Assembly (NCBI GenBank): GCA_963545485.1
Contig: CAUUJG010000007.1
Span: 7,591 to 71,590, forward strand
DNA: 64,000 bases
From: CAUTUX01 sp963545485
GTDB taxonomy: Bacteria; Bacillota; Clostridia; Christensenellales; CAG-917
Direction of reading: 5' to 3'
The position numbers were made by a program, and so were the translations under genes. This document shows positions 17,138 to 27,500 of this stretch, piece after piece (position 1 is the stretch's first letter; every line of letters starts with the position of its first letter). The notes beneath the pieces were generated by a model. That model saw only the letters and a program-made list of their open reading frames with translations, had not been told where the DNA came from and ran no database searches.

Positions 17138-17536
17138 CTATTTTTTTATAAACAAAGTTAATAGCGTTTTTATACCCCAAGCAGCTAATCCAGAACAAGC
17201 TCCGCACACTAATGCAATAACTATCTTAATGAATAAGTTAACTTTATATGTTTTTTCTGTACGTGCAAATGCTCTTCCCTTAGGACTCAAATTAATACAA
17301 TATACCTTTTCACCCTTTTTATCAGATATTGTATTCGTAAAATATTCATCTATTTCTAATGAATGAAGAGATTCTTCCAAATCGGATTCATTAATTTTAA
17401 TGTCATAACTTACTTTTTCAAAAATATCATAAGGCGTAAGTAAACACTCTCCCGTTTTCTTGTTGGAAGAATTATAAATTGTTTTCATTATTGTTTTCTC
17501 TGTTTTTGATAAAACATGTTGTTTTTCTAATGCCAA
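17138..17536 (-). CDS. Tail-anchored protein with winged-helix-like N-terminal region
   Basis: The product is unknown. The 132-residue protein starts with a winged-helix-like segment (LSKTEKTIMKTIYN, DLEESLHSLEIDEYF, then a KVYCINLSPKGRAF hairpin to about 95). It ends with one hydrophobic helix (about 101-128) and two lysines. The start is TTG at 17536 with GAGG upstream. Only 3 bp separate it from the similarly built gene upstream, so the two are probably co-expressed and may form a membrane-tethered pair. Confidence 0.55.
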   Translation of the reverse strand: MALEKQHVLSKTEKTIMKTIYNSSNKKTGECLLTPYDIFEKVSYDIKINESDLEESLHSLEIDEYFTNTISDKKGEKVYCINLSPKGRAFARTEKTYKVNLFIKIVIALVCGACSGLAAWGIKTLLTLFIKK

Positions 17537-17539
17537 TCC

Positions 17540-18037
17540 CTACCTCTTAAGAAAAAAATACAATAGAACGAAAACAAGACCACAGATAATTGCACCAAAA
17601 AAGCTACCAAGAAATGAATACAACAATGTCATATTTTGCTTTATCTGCCTTGTTGATTCTTCCTTTTTACTATCTATATTTAATTCTTTTTTTATTACTT
17701 TTTCTTTTTTCTTTTCATGTATATTACTTTCTTCTAAAGGACTGCTTTCAATTGTACTTTCTACTACTTTTTTATATACATTTGTTTCTGCAATTAATTC
17801 TTTTAAATCTTTCTTGAGCATCAAGCAAAATTCTTCAGGTGTAAAATATTTCAAATCAATTAAATCTTTATCTTTGAAATCCTTAATTACATCTGGAATT
17901 TTTATTATATCTGCATTTGTGTCAAATTTTTTTGTTGTATTTAAAATATCTTCAGTTTCAAGAATTTTAAATTTTTTTTCACTACCGACTAGTTCATCCA
18001 GTGCTTTATAAATATTTAATTCAAAATCGCTTAACAT
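17540..18037 (-). CDS. Tail-anchored protein, possible paralogue of its downstream neighbour
   Basis: The product is unknown. The 165-residue protein has an N-terminal helical region that could form a winged helix (ELNIYKALDELV through LIDLKYFTPEEF, to about 75). A lysine- and glutamate-rich linker follows to about 135, then one C-terminal membrane helix (about 137-162) ending in KR. The layout is the same as in the next gene, with a longer linker. The ATG at 18037 has GAGGTA upstream. Confidence 0.55.
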   Translation of the reverse strand: MLSDFELNIYKALDELVGSEKKFKILETEDILNTTKKFDTNADIIKIPDVIKDFKDKDLIDLKYFTPEEFCLMLKKDLKELIAETNVYKKVVESTIESSPLEESNIHEKKKEKVIKKELNIDSKKEESTRQIKQNMTLLYSFLGSFFGAIICGLVFVLLYFFLKR

Positions 18038-18094
18038 TACTACCTCAACACATTTATGATAACATCTTTGTTTTGTTATAAAAAGATTACAACA

Positions 18095-18123
18095 TTAACA
18101 TGAATGCAAATTTAGTTTATAAT
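18095..18123 (+). promoter_or_regulatory. Promoter giving a leaderless transcript of the sialidase-like lipoprotein
   Basis: TTAACA (18095-18100), a 17-bp spacer and TATAAT (18118-18123) lie only 6 bases before the ATG at 18130. Transcription should start at or next to the A of that ATG. There is no Shine-Dalgarno sequence. Confidence 0.62.
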
Positions 18124-18129
18124 TTTCAA

Positions 18130-19515
18130 ATGAGGTTAAAAAAACAGATTATTACATTAATATTTGTAATTCTATTTATTTTTTCTTTTGTGTCATGTGG
18201 GAAAAACAGTAGAACTATTCCTAAACTAAACTACAAAAGTATTGATTCAACTCAAAAACCAGATCAAAATAAATTTAGTGATTCCAAATTTGGGAATGAA
18301 ATTAGACAAATGTACGATTATTCAATTGTCGATGAATATATAAGCCCAGATAAAAATAATAAAAATTCAAAACTCAACAATTATCTGGCACATCCAGATA
18401 GTATAATTTGTAAGGATGGTTCAATTTTAACGACATATGTTAAAGGTCATGGCAGAGGAGAAATTTTAATGTCTAGATCTTATGACAATGGATCTACTTG
18501 GATAAGAGAACAAGATTTGCCAAAAACATTTTCAAAATCAGAAGAAACCCCAACTCTATATACACTTGATTTTAAAATGCATCCAAAATATAAAAATGAA
18601 ATAAAAACAGTCTTAATCAGCGGTCGTCCAGGATGGCAACAATTTATAAAACATGGTGAGGGTTTTTCATGTTCTTTAGGTGATGAAAATGGTAAAAATT
18701 GGACCGAGTTCGAACATTTTTTTAGTCCTCTGGCACAAAGAAAAAAATATAAAGAAATGACAGGAAAATGGAATCCAATCGTTGCAATGGCATCATTAAT
18801 TCAACTCAAAGATCCTAATACAAATCAATTTATAAATAAATGGGCAGGATTCTTTCATGACTACTCTTTTAAAATATATAAAACTGTATTAAGTTTTAAT
18901 GATAATGGGGAAATGGAATGGACTGACCCTGAACCAGTATTTAACACACAACGCCGTATTGAATCTTTAGCAGGTCTATGTGAACCTTGTGTTTTTAGAG
19001 ATCCAAAGAGTAACGAAATAATGATTTTAATGAGAGCTCAAAATAGAAAGACTCAGTCGTTTTTTGCAATATCAACCGATGAATGCATTACATGGAACAA
19101 CCTTACAGAAACATCTTCTCATATTACCGGAGATCGTCATAAAATTACTGTAGATAAAAAGACTGGCTTACTTTGCATGACATTCAGAGATATTTCTTAT
19201 TATGGAAATAACCCAAATCCTAAAAATCAGTTTTCAAGAGGAACTATGCTGTGGATTGGCAACTATAGCGATATCAAAGAAAGAAAACCTGGATTACTAT
19301 TACTTAAACTTCAGCATTCATATACTAAAAATCAAAATAAAGAAAAAGATTACACAACAGCAGACAGTGACACCGGATATTGTGGAATTGTCTGTACAAC
19401 AAACGGGTATATTGTTGTGACTACATACGGAAAATTCAACTGTAAAACAAAAAATTCTATTATTATTTCAAAGATATTAAATATTAAAAAACTTCTTGAA
19501 TATTTTAAAGATTAG
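18130..19515 (+). CDS. Sialidase-like beta-propeller lipoprotein
   Basis: This is a predicted secreted lipoprotein. From Met 18130 the signal peptide is MRLKKQ, a hydrophobic stretch and the lipobox FVSC. The mature part resembles six-bladed sialidase/BNR-repeat propellers. It has an Asp-box SYDNGSTW and a second degenerate one (STDECITWNN), plus GGRPGWQ-like and EPCVFRDPKSNEIMILMR strand segments. True sialidases also need an arginine triad and a Tyr/Glu pair, which I cannot assign, so the activity is open. An in-frame ATG at 18100 exists, but it would lie upstream of the -10 box and push the charged signal-peptide end inward. The 3' end overlaps convergent recN by 11 bp. Confidence 0.72.
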   Translation: MRLKKQIITLIFVILFIFSFVSCGKNSRTIPKLNYKSIDSTQKPDQNKFSDSKFGNEIRQMYDYSIVDEYISPDKNNKNSKLNNYLAHPDSIICKDGSILTTYVKGHGRGEILMSRSYDNGSTWIREQDLPKTFSKSEETPTLYTLDFKMHPKYKNEIKTVLISGRPGWQQFIKHGEGFSCSLGDENGKNWTEFEHFFSPLAQRKKYKEMTGKWNPIVAMASLIQLKDPNTNQFINKWAGFFHDYSFKIYKTVLSFNDNGEMEWTDPEPVFNTQRRIESLAGLCEPCVFRDPKSNEIMILMRAQNRKTQSFFAISTDECITWNNLTETSSHITGDRHKITVDKKTGLLCMTFRDISYYGNNPNPKNQFSRGTMLWIGNYSDIKERKPGLLLLKLQHSYTKNQNKEKDYTTADSDTGYCGIVCTTNGYIVVTTYGKFNCKTKNSIIISKILNIKKLLEYFKD

Positions 19516-21190
19516 CTTTATATTCATGTGCATATTTCAAGAGTTCTTTTGCATGAATTATTGCAGTTTCAGAATTTGCAGTATTTCCTAAAACTCTTGC
19601 TAATTCTCTTTCAGGTTCCTTTAATAACTCTATTTTTGTAAAGGTTTTATTATCCTTTTCATACTTTTCAATAAAGTAATGATAATCAGCCATAGATGCC
19701 AGTTGAGGTAAATGTGTGATTGCTATAACCTGTTTATGTCTGGAAATATTGCACATTTTTTCTGCGACTTTTTGAGATATTACTCCAGAAATACCAGTAT
19801 CAATTTCATCAAAAATCATCGTCGCTATATGATCAGTTGCTGAACTAATATTTTTAACTGCCAACATAAATCTTGACATCTCACCGCCAGAAATAATTTT
19901 TGACAATGGTTTTAACGGTTCTCCAGCATTTGGTGCAATTAAAAATTCAATTTCATCTGCACCATTTTTTTTGAATAATTCAATGTTTCCTAAATTCTGT
20001 ATCTCCACCTTAAATTTAGTACTACCCATCCCTAAATCTGACAAATGTTTTAAAATATCTTTTTCAAATTTTTTTGCTACTTTAACTCTAGAATTATGTA
20101 AAATTTCCGCCGCTTCTTTAACTATTACTTCAAGCTTTTTTAATTTTTCAGTTAATATATTGATATTAAAATCTGCATTATCCAAATTGTCATAATCTAT
20201 CTTTATGTCATTTAAGTATTCATTTAATTTTTCATAACCATTAGCATATTTCTTAAATACATGTTTTATTTCTTCAATTCTAGTTTCCAATCTATCATAT
20301 TCAAATTCATTATAATCCAACGAATCTAAGTTGCTTTCAAGCATTTCAATCAAATCATCTAATTCAATTTTTGCCGAATCAAGTCTATTGTATATCTCTT
20401 CAAGTTCATTATCATATGATGTAATAGACGAAATTGCTTGTATTGCCATTTTAAGTTGATGACTTATTGAGTATTCACTATTATCTAAGAAATTTTTTGC
20501 ATTATTTAACTTTTCTGCGATTTCAGTCACATTTTTCATTTTTTCTCTTTGTGCCATCAATTTTTCGTATTCATTTTCTTTAAGGTCTAATGTTTCAATC
20601 TCTTCTATTATATTTTTTAACCTTAAAAGTTTTTCATTCCTTTCATTAATATCCCCATATTCCTTGAGCTGATTATTTACATTTAAATATTTACTAAGAG
20701 CTTCTTGATATTTTTCTAAGGGAACTTTAATTTCAAGTTTTCCAATAGAGTCGATAAAGTTAATATGCTCTTTTACATTCAAAAGAGATTGATGCTGATG
20801 TTGTCCATACACATCAACGAGTAACTGAGTCAATCCTTTTAGTGTATTTAGTGTTACAACTTGATTATTAATACGACATTCATTTTTATTATCAGTTGTC
20901 ATTTTTCTTTTGATAATAAGTATTTCTTCACATTCAATACCTATATCATGTAAGTAACTTTTAATTTCTTCCGTTAAATATTCATCAAAAACAGCCTCAA
21001 CAATTGCATAATCACTTCCATGTCTTATTAATGTTCTATCTGCTCTTTCACCTAATACAAAATTTATTGAATCTATTATAATTGATTTACCAGCACCTGT
21101 TTCTCCTGTAAGAATATTTAATCCATCATTTAAATTAAGTTCAAGTTTGTCTATTAGTGCTATATTTTGTACAAACAATTTTGATAACAT
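19505..21190 (-). CDS. recN: DNA repair protein RecN
   Basis: RecN is an SMC-like ATPase that acts early at double-strand breaks. The 561-residue protein has Walker A GETGAGKS at 29-36, a long central coiled coil, the ABC signature ISGGEMSR and Walker B TMIFDEIDTGISG. The length is typical. It is the last gene of nadK-argR-recN, an order conserved in Firmicutes. The ATG shares one base with the argR stop. Confidence 0.96.
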   Translation of the reverse strand: MLSKLFVQNIALIDKLELNLNDGLNILTGETGAGKSIIIDSINFVLGERADRTLIRHGSDYAIVEAVFDEYLTEEIKSYLHDIGIECEEILIIKRKMTTDNKNECRINNQVVTLNTLKGLTQLLVDVYGQHQHQSLLNVKEHINFIDSIGKLEIKVPLEKYQEALSKYLNVNNQLKEYGDINERNEKLLRLKNIIEEIETLDLKENEYEKLMAQREKMKNVTEIAEKLNNAKNFLDNSEYSISHQLKMAIQAISSITSYDNELEEIYNRLDSAKIELDDLIEMLESNLDSLDYNEFEYDRLETRIEEIKHVFKKYANGYEKLNEYLNDIKIDYDNLDNADFNINILTEKLKKLEVIVKEAAEILHNSRVKVAKKFEKDILKHLSDLGMGSTKFKVEIQNLGNIELFKKNGADEIEFLIAPNAGEPLKPLSKIISGGEMSRFMLAVKNISSATDHIATMIFDEIDTGISGVISQKVAEKMCNISRHKQVIAITHLPQLASMADYHYFIEKYEKDNKTFTKIELLKEPERELARVLGNTANSETAIIHAKELLKYAHEYKANL

Positions 21191-21651
21191 TATTCACTAA
21201 TTTCCTTATTAAGTATTTCATTTAATTTTAGTACAACTTTTTTTGTGTTGTCAGGATTATCTACGGCTATAAAAATAGTATCATCACCTGCTATAACCCC
21301 TATAATTTCTTCAAATGAAAGCTGATCTAGTAAAGCAGCAACTGGATTTGCACTCCCAACAACCGTTTTAATAACTATTAAATTTAAACTTGATTTAATT
21401 TCTTTAACAACATTCTTAAAAACATTTAAATATTGTTTTTCCTCAGTAGTTTCCTTTTCTTTATATTTATATCCTGGTCTTTTTTCTGCCTTTACTTTAA
21501 TTAATTTTAATTCATTTATATCTCTTGAAACAGTTGTTTGAGTTGTATTATGTCCGAGTAAATTCAATCTTTCAACAAGCTCTTCCTGCTTTTCAATTTC
21601 AAATTCTTTAATTAAATTTAATATATCACTTTGCCTACTATTTTTTGACAT
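21190..21651 (-). CDS. argR: Arginine repressor ArgR/AhrC
   Basis: This is the arginine-dependent regulator of arginine metabolism genes. It has an N-terminal winged helix (about 8-70, with TTQTTVSRDINELKLIKV) and a C-terminal oligomerisation and arginine-binding domain. The latter shows SANPVAALLDQL and IAGDDTIFIAV, including the acidic GDD residues that contact arginine. The 153 residues are the normal length. A GAGGT site precedes the ATG. No arginine biosynthesis genes are in this window, so the pairing with recN is the conserved genomic one rather than a functional one. Confidence 0.95.
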   Translation of the reverse strand: MSKNSRQSDILNLIKEFEIEKQEELVERLNLLGHNTTQTTVSRDINELKLIKVKAEKRPGYKYKEKETTEEKQYLNVFKNVVKEIKSSLNLIVIKTVVGSANPVAALLDQLSFEEIIGVIAGDDTIFIAVDNPDNTKKVVLKLNEILNKEISE

Positions 21652-21658
21652 TTATACC

Positions 21659-22420
21659 TCAGTTGCTTTTCCAATCTCCAAGTTTTAAAAATAATTTTGA
21701 ATAAAAATTATCTCCAGTCTCTATAAAGTTAACTTTTAAATCTGGTACTATAAATTCAAAAGTTTTTGAACTTTCAGGAATTTGTTTTCCATCTGCTGCA
21801 AGTACAATATTTTCTCCCGTTATTTCAACTTTAATTTTTGCTTTATTCGATATTACAAGTGGTCTTGACCTCAGTGAATGTGCAGCTAAAGGAACTATGG
21901 CAATTGCTTCAACTTTGGGATCTAATACAGGTCCACCAGCTGACAATGAATATGCTGTAGAACCTGTCGGTGTTGAGATAATCAATCCATCACCATGAAA
22001 ATTGTCTATATATACATCGTCAATAAATAATTTCGTATATATTGGAGTAATTGACGAGCTTTTAATAACAAATTCATTTAGAGCATAATTACCATTAGTG
22101 ACACATTTTATTGTTCTACGCTTATTTAACTGCATATTTTCAATATTTTTAAGTATTTCAATAAGGTTATCTGTCTTCTTTAATTGAGTCAGAAAGCCTA
22201 AATTTCCAAAATTTATTCCTAATATGCTTATATTCAGTTTCGCAGCTTTAATTGCGACTTTTAAAATGCTACCGTCACCACCAAAAACAACAACAAGATT
22301 AAAACTTGAATCCAATTCATTAACTGAATTTACAATCACTATTTCATGCTTAACTTTTTTTATTATATCTTTAAAATCTATCGTTTTAGCTTGCTTGTTT
22401 ATAAAAAAAGCGATTTTCAT
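21659..22420 (-). CDS. nadK: NAD kinase
   Basis: NAD kinase phosphorylates NAD+ to NADP+. The catalytic GGDG motif is at 47-50 (VVFGGDGSILK), and the conserved NAD-binding segment PTGSTAYSLSAGGP follows near residue 150. The 253-residue length is that of the short Firmicutes form. GGAG precedes the ATG. Usual upstream neighbours in Clostridia (dxs, tlyA) are absent; instead the tRNA-Ser gene lies upstream on the other strand. Confidence 0.95.
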   Translation of the reverse strand: MKIAFFINKQAKTIDFKDIIKKVKHEIVIVNSVNELDSSFNLVVVFGGDGSILKVAIKAAKLNISILGINFGNLGFLTQLKKTDNLIEILKNIENMQLNKRRTIKCVTNGNYALNEFVIKSSSITPIYTKLFIDDVYIDNFHGDGLIISTPTGSTAYSLSAGGPVLDPKVEAIAIVPLAAHSLRSRPLVISNKAKIKVEITGENIVLAADGKQIPESSKTFEFIVPDLKVNFIETGDNFYSKLFLKLGDWKSN

Positions 22421-22448
22421 ATTTCTCCATTTTTGAATTGATCAATAT

Positions 22449-22477
22449 TTGTTTTTTTATTATATCGTATATATAAT
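22449..22477 (+). promoter_or_regulatory. Promoter of tRNA-Ser
   Basis: TTGTTT (22449-22454), a 17-bp spacer and TATAAT (22472-22477) end 9 bases before the tRNA 5' end. The tRNA is therefore probably transcribed alone. Confidence 0.6.
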
Positions 22478-22486
22478 TAATTGTCT

Positions 22487-22575
22487 GGAAGAGTCGCCTA
22501 GTTGGTCTATGGCGCACGATTGGAAATCGTGTAAGCAGAAATGCTTCGAGAGTTCGAATCTCTCCTCTTCCGCCA
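22487..22575 (+). tRNA. tRNA-Ser (GGA anticodon)
   Basis: An 89-nt class II tRNA with an encoded CCA. The acceptor stem is GGAAGAG/CTCTTCC, the anticodon loop TTGGAAA gives anticodon GGA (UCC and UCU codons), a long variable arm is present and the T-arm has GTTCGAATC. The discriminator base is G, as required for serine. It ends 2 bp before the end of the convergent thrS gene. Confidence 0.97.
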
Positions 22576-22577
22576 AA

Positions 22578-24506
22578 TTAATGTTTTTTAGAAACAATAT
22601 CTTCATTAATAATCTTTATAAAATCACTTAATGTCATTGTCCCCATATCGCCTGTTTCTCTACTCCTTACAGAAACTATATTTTTTTCTGCTTCTGCATC
22701 CCCTACCACTAAAATATACGGAATTCTTTCAAGTCTTGCTTCTCTGATTTTCTTTCCTAATTTTTCATTTCTTAAATCTGTACCAACTCTAATATTATAT
22801 TTCAGTAACTCATTTTTGTACTCCAATACTTTATTAGCTGTTCTATCTGTTAGTGATAAAATCTTAACTTGCTCTGGTGCGAACCAAACAGGGAAAGCAC
22901 CGTTATATTTTTCTATCAACATTGCCAATGTACGCTCGTAACATCCAATTGAACTTCTATGAATAATATATGGAATAGACTTTTCACCATTTTCATTGAT
23001 ATATGTCATTTGAAAACGCTTTGCCAATGCAAAGTCAATTTGTATTGTAATAATTGTATCTTCTTTCCCATGTACATTTTTTAACTGAACATCAAGTTTA
23101 GGACCATAAAAAGCAGCTTCTCCCCAACCTTCTTCATAATTTATATCTGCTTTTTTTAAAAGATTTTCCATAATTTTTTCAGTATGTTCCCATTCCTTTT
23201 TTGTCCCGATATATTTCTTTGAATTATTTGGATCCCATCTAGAAAATCTAAAGGTTACATCATCTGTTAAACCAAATGTATCTAACATAAATTTAACCAA
23301 ATCAAATGCACCTTTAAATTCACTTTCTAATTGCTTTTTAGTACATACTATATGCCCATCAGATAAAGTAAATTGTCTCAATCTTATTAATCCATGCATT
23401 TCGCCTGATGCTTCTTTTCTAAACAAAGTTGAGGTTTCGGAATATCTTAAAGGTAAATCTCTATATGACTTAATACCATTGTTATATATCGTAAATTGAA
23501 AAGGACATGTCATAGGTCTCAAATACAGTTCTTCGTCAGTATCGGGATTACAACAAAACATTTTATCTTTATAATGTGCAAGATGCCCTGATGTCTCAAA
23601 TAAGTTTGGTTTAGTTAAAAACGGTGTTTTAGTGAAAATATATCCTCTTCTTTCTTCTTCATCTTCAACAAATCTTTCCAGAATCTGTACTACTTTAGCA
23701 CCTTTAGGCATCAGTAAAGCTAAACCTTGTCCAATGTTTTCATCCGTCATAAATAATTCAAGATCTCTGCCCAATTTATTATGGTCTCTTAATTTAGCTT
23801 CTTCAAGTTTCTGTAAATATTCGTCAAGTTGAGATTCTTTTTCAAATGCTGTTCCGTAGATTCTTGTCAGCATTTTATTTTTTTCAGAACCACGCCAATA
23901 TGCACCAGTTAGTGATGTAAGTTTAAATGCTTTAATTTTTCCAGTTGATGTCAAATGCGGTCCACTACATAAATCCTGAAATTCACCCTGTTTATAGAAT
24001 GTAATTTCTTCATTTTCTGGCAAATCGGCAAGCAATTCTAATTTATAAGATTGCTGTTTACTCATTAAATATTTTTGAGCCTCTTCTCTTGTATATTTTA
24101 ATTTTTCAATTGGAAAATTAGCCTTTATTATGTTTTTCATTTCTGTTTCAATTTTTTCAAACTCTTCACGCCCAATTGATGTTAAAAAATCAAAATCATA
24201 ATAAAAACCATTTTCAATAGAAGGTCCTATTGCTAGCTTAACGGTTGGATAAATATTACTTATAGCCTGAGCTAAAATATGAGAACAAGTATGTCTATAT
24301 GCCCTACGCCCCTCTTCATCGTCAAATGTATAAAATTTAATATTTGCATCCTCATTTACAACACTATTAAGTTCATTAGTAATACCGTTTACTGACATTA
24401 CTAGAATTCTTTTTGCATTTGGCAAATTTGCATCTTTTAAAATCTCAAATCCTTTTTTTGGTTGTGAATAATTTAATGACACTCCATTTTCTAATTTAAT
24501 TTCCAC
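22578..24506 (-). CDS. thrS: Threonyl-tRNA synthetase
   Basis: This class II synthetase charges tRNA-Thr. The 642-residue protein has a TGS domain, an editing domain with HTCSHILAQA, and the catalytic core. The core shows the zinc ligand in MTCPFQF, motif 2 (RKEASGEMHGLIRLRQFT) and motif 3 (IHRSSIGCYERTLAMLIE). A C-terminal anticodon-binding domain follows. The start is GTG at 24506, preceded by GGAG. Only 23 bp separate it from the upstream beta-galactosidase gene, so there is no room for a T-box leader and it is likely co-transcribed with that gene. Confidence 0.97.
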   Translation of the reverse strand: MEIKLENGVSLNYSQPKKGFEILKDANLPNAKRILVMSVNGITNELNSVVNEDANIKFYTFDDEEGRRAYRHTCSHILAQAISNIYPTVKLAIGPSIENGFYYDFDFLTSIGREEFEKIETEMKNIIKANFPIEKLKYTREEAQKYLMSKQQSYKLELLADLPENEEITFYKQGEFQDLCSGPHLTSTGKIKAFKLTSLTGAYWRGSEKNKMLTRIYGTAFEKESQLDEYLQKLEEAKLRDHNKLGRDLELFMTDENIGQGLALLMPKGAKVVQILERFVEDEEERRGYIFTKTPFLTKPNLFETSGHLAHYKDKMFCCNPDTDEELYLRPMTCPFQFTIYNNGIKSYRDLPLRYSETSTLFRKEASGEMHGLIRLRQFTLSDGHIVCTKKQLESEFKGAFDLVKFMLDTFGLTDDVTFRFSRWDPNNSKKYIGTKKEWEHTEKIMENLLKKADINYEEGWGEAAFYGPKLDVQLKNVHGKEDTIITIQIDFALAKRFQMTYINENGEKSIPYIIHRSSIGCYERTLAMLIEKYNGAFPVWFAPEQVKILSLTDRTANKVLEYKNELLKYNIRVGTDLRNEKLGKKIREARLERIPYILVVGDAEAEKNIVSVRSRETGDMGTMTLSDFIKIINEDIVSKKH

Positions 24507-24529
24507 TATTTATTTCTCCATTTTTTGCA

Positions 24530-27500
24530 TTACTTTTTTGGCTTTATTATAAATGATACTGTATGCTCTTGATTTGGTAAAATTTTATACTGCTTTTTAA
24601 CACATGCGAGAGCTGGTATATCACCGCCTACACCTTTTTGCATTCCATCGATAGATATTTCTAACAAATCATTATCATGATTTAATTGATGTAAATGTGT
24701 AGCCTTTTCTAAATCTTCCATAGAATAATTATGAGCTGTAAATTCAAATGGCTTGCTTACTGCCTCTATGCAAATTCCATTATCACCACCAATTTCTAAA
24801 TATCTTACATCTGTATGATTACCATTTTCCTGCGGAACAACATATTCGTGCTGAAAATCTTCCACTTTACCCTCATATATACCAAGATGTGCAGAATATT
24901 TTCTGTCACAATAGTTTTCATGTGGTCCTCTACCAAAAAATTTAATTTGATTATCCAATCTAGTTTTAAATCTAAATCCATATTTTGGTAACGAATAAAA
25001 ATTATTTTTACACATTAGTTCAACAAGTATTCCTTCTTCTACTGCAGTATACTTAGCTTGAATTTTAGAGAACCTTATTCCACTTCTCCATGATGCCTGA
25101 TAGGAATTCTTGTTTAATATTTGCTTTGTTAAGACTAGTTCCTTAACTGCATTTTTGAAAAACACTTTTCCAAACCATTTTATTAAGAATCTAGGTAAAT
25201 TCTTTGAATCATCATTATCTATAGGAGCTCTAAAGAAATTTAAAATCAAGCTATGTTCAAGAATTTGTTTATCATTTATTTTAATAAATTCTATAAAACC
25301 TGTGGATTTATTTATGGCTGCAGTAATTTTGTTTGAATTTAAAAATACATAATCATCATCCTGTGTTGATTTTGTACTCTTTTGTTCATGAACTGTTTTT
25401 GATTTAAAATCTTTAATAATTATTTGTTCACTCGCTACAGGATGTCCTTTTTTATATATAAATTCATCAGCCTTATACTTCGCATATAGATTTATATATA
25501 CTTCATTTTCATTTACTTTTGATAAATCAAACGGAATGTCAACCAATACTTTTGACATTGGTGGTATAGCTGGAACATTTAATGTTTTTGTTTGTACAAC
25601 ATTACCATCAACTAATAATTCTGCTGAATATTCAAATTTACTTGCATCTGTAAATAAATATTCATTTGTAATTTCGATTTTATTATTAACAATTTTAAAC
25701 TGAACCTGCTGATATACTTTTATTACCTCATACATGGATGGATTAAAAGAACGATCAGGTTTCACTATTCCATTACAAGCAAATGTTCCATCATTTGGTT
25801 CATCTCCCCAATCACCACCATATGTCCATTCAATTTTACCATCAGGCAAAATACGTTTTATTGATTGATCAGCAAAATCCCAAATATATCCACCACATAA
25901 TTGATCAGACTGTTTGAATTTATCCCAATAATCTTTAAAATTACCTAGGCTATTACCCATAGCATGTGCATATTCACATAATACAAATGGCAAGTTTTTA
26001 TACATAGCAGGAGTTAATCTAGAGCCTGCAGGCTGATATAAAGCTTGAGAATGTATATGTGGTTTCTTTTCTAAAATATCATCTATTTTTTCTAATCTAG
26101 TATACATTTCACTTAACATGTCTGTATATTTCATTTTTAAATCTGACTCATAATGTACAGGTCTGTTATCAAGTTCTTTGGCACGCTTGTACATACTTGC
26201 AAAAGATTTACCATTACCAGCTTCATTACCAATTGACCAAAATAATATTGAAGGATGATTTCTGAATCGCATTACCATATTTTCCATACGCCATGTTGTC
26301 TGTTCAATCCAATATGGAACATTTCCAGGATAACGAATTGCAAGACCATGTGTTTCAAGATTATTTTCAGACATTACCATAATGCCGTACTTATCACACA
26401 AATCATAAAAATGTCTTGTATTTGGATAATGAGAGGTTCTTACGCTATTTATATTATTTCTTTTTAACAACAGTATATCTTGTTCTGTTATTTCTTTAGG
26501 AACTGCATGCCCATAATCAGGATGGAATTCATGTCTATTCACACCACGAATCTTAAGTATTTTTCCATTTAATTTTATTGTTGCCGGCTTATCTCCTATA
26601 GATGGAACAACTTCCACTTTTCTGAATCCAAAATTTAAAACTCTAGAATCTAAAAATTTATTATTATCATCGTAAATAGTTAATAATAATTTATACAAAT
26701 ATGGATTTTCTGCACTCCAAAGTTTAATATCTATTAGATCTTCTTCAACTCTAAATATTTTTTTATCTGTATCGTTTAAACTGCCTACTTCTTTTTCAAC
26801 TGAAATTAACTCCTTTTTACCATCAATTAACTTCAACACAGCTTTACCGTTTATTAACTTGGTTCCTTTATTTCTTACAACGAAATCAACTAAAAGCCTT
26901 GGCTTAGTCAAATCTTCACTCTGAAAGTCAGATCTTGCATATATGTCACGTACATATATTTTAGGGATAAAAATAAGATTAACATCCCTAAATAGACCTG
27001 ATAATCTCCACATATCCTGATCTTCAAGATAACTACCAGTACAATACTGATATACAAGAATTTTAACTTGATTTTTACCAATTTTTAGATATTTTGTTAT
27101 GTCATATTCTTGATAATCAAATGATGATTCTGAATATCCTACAAAATTTCCATTGATATATAGTTCTGCTGATGAGTTCGCCGCAAAATTTATTGAAACA
27201 TTATCGTCAAGATTCTCAATCTCAAAATCTCTCATATATAGTCCACAAGAGTTTTTATATGGATTTATATAAGGCATTTTTCCTTTTGTATTAATTGCTA
27301 AAGGATATCTAATATTTGTATATTGTGGTATTCCATATCCTTTAAGTTGCCAATTTGATGGGACCTTGATTTTGTCCCACTCATTAGGATTCATTGTTTT
27401 TAAAACAACTGATTGAAAAAATTTAAAATTCCAATCACCATTTAATGACAGTATCTTTTCGTTTCCTTTCTCATCAATCGGAAATCCGGCTCCATGCTTT

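Noticed and set aside
18100..18129. Upstream ATG at 18100 as start of the sialidase-like lipoprotein
   Set aside because: It lies upstream of the best promoter -10 box and would add ten residues before a normal signal peptide. It has no ribosome binding site either.
22487..24530. T-box leader regulating thrS
   Set aside because: Only 23 bp separate thrS from the upstream gene, and no T-box sequence such as the AGGGTGGNACCGCG core is seen in that gap.
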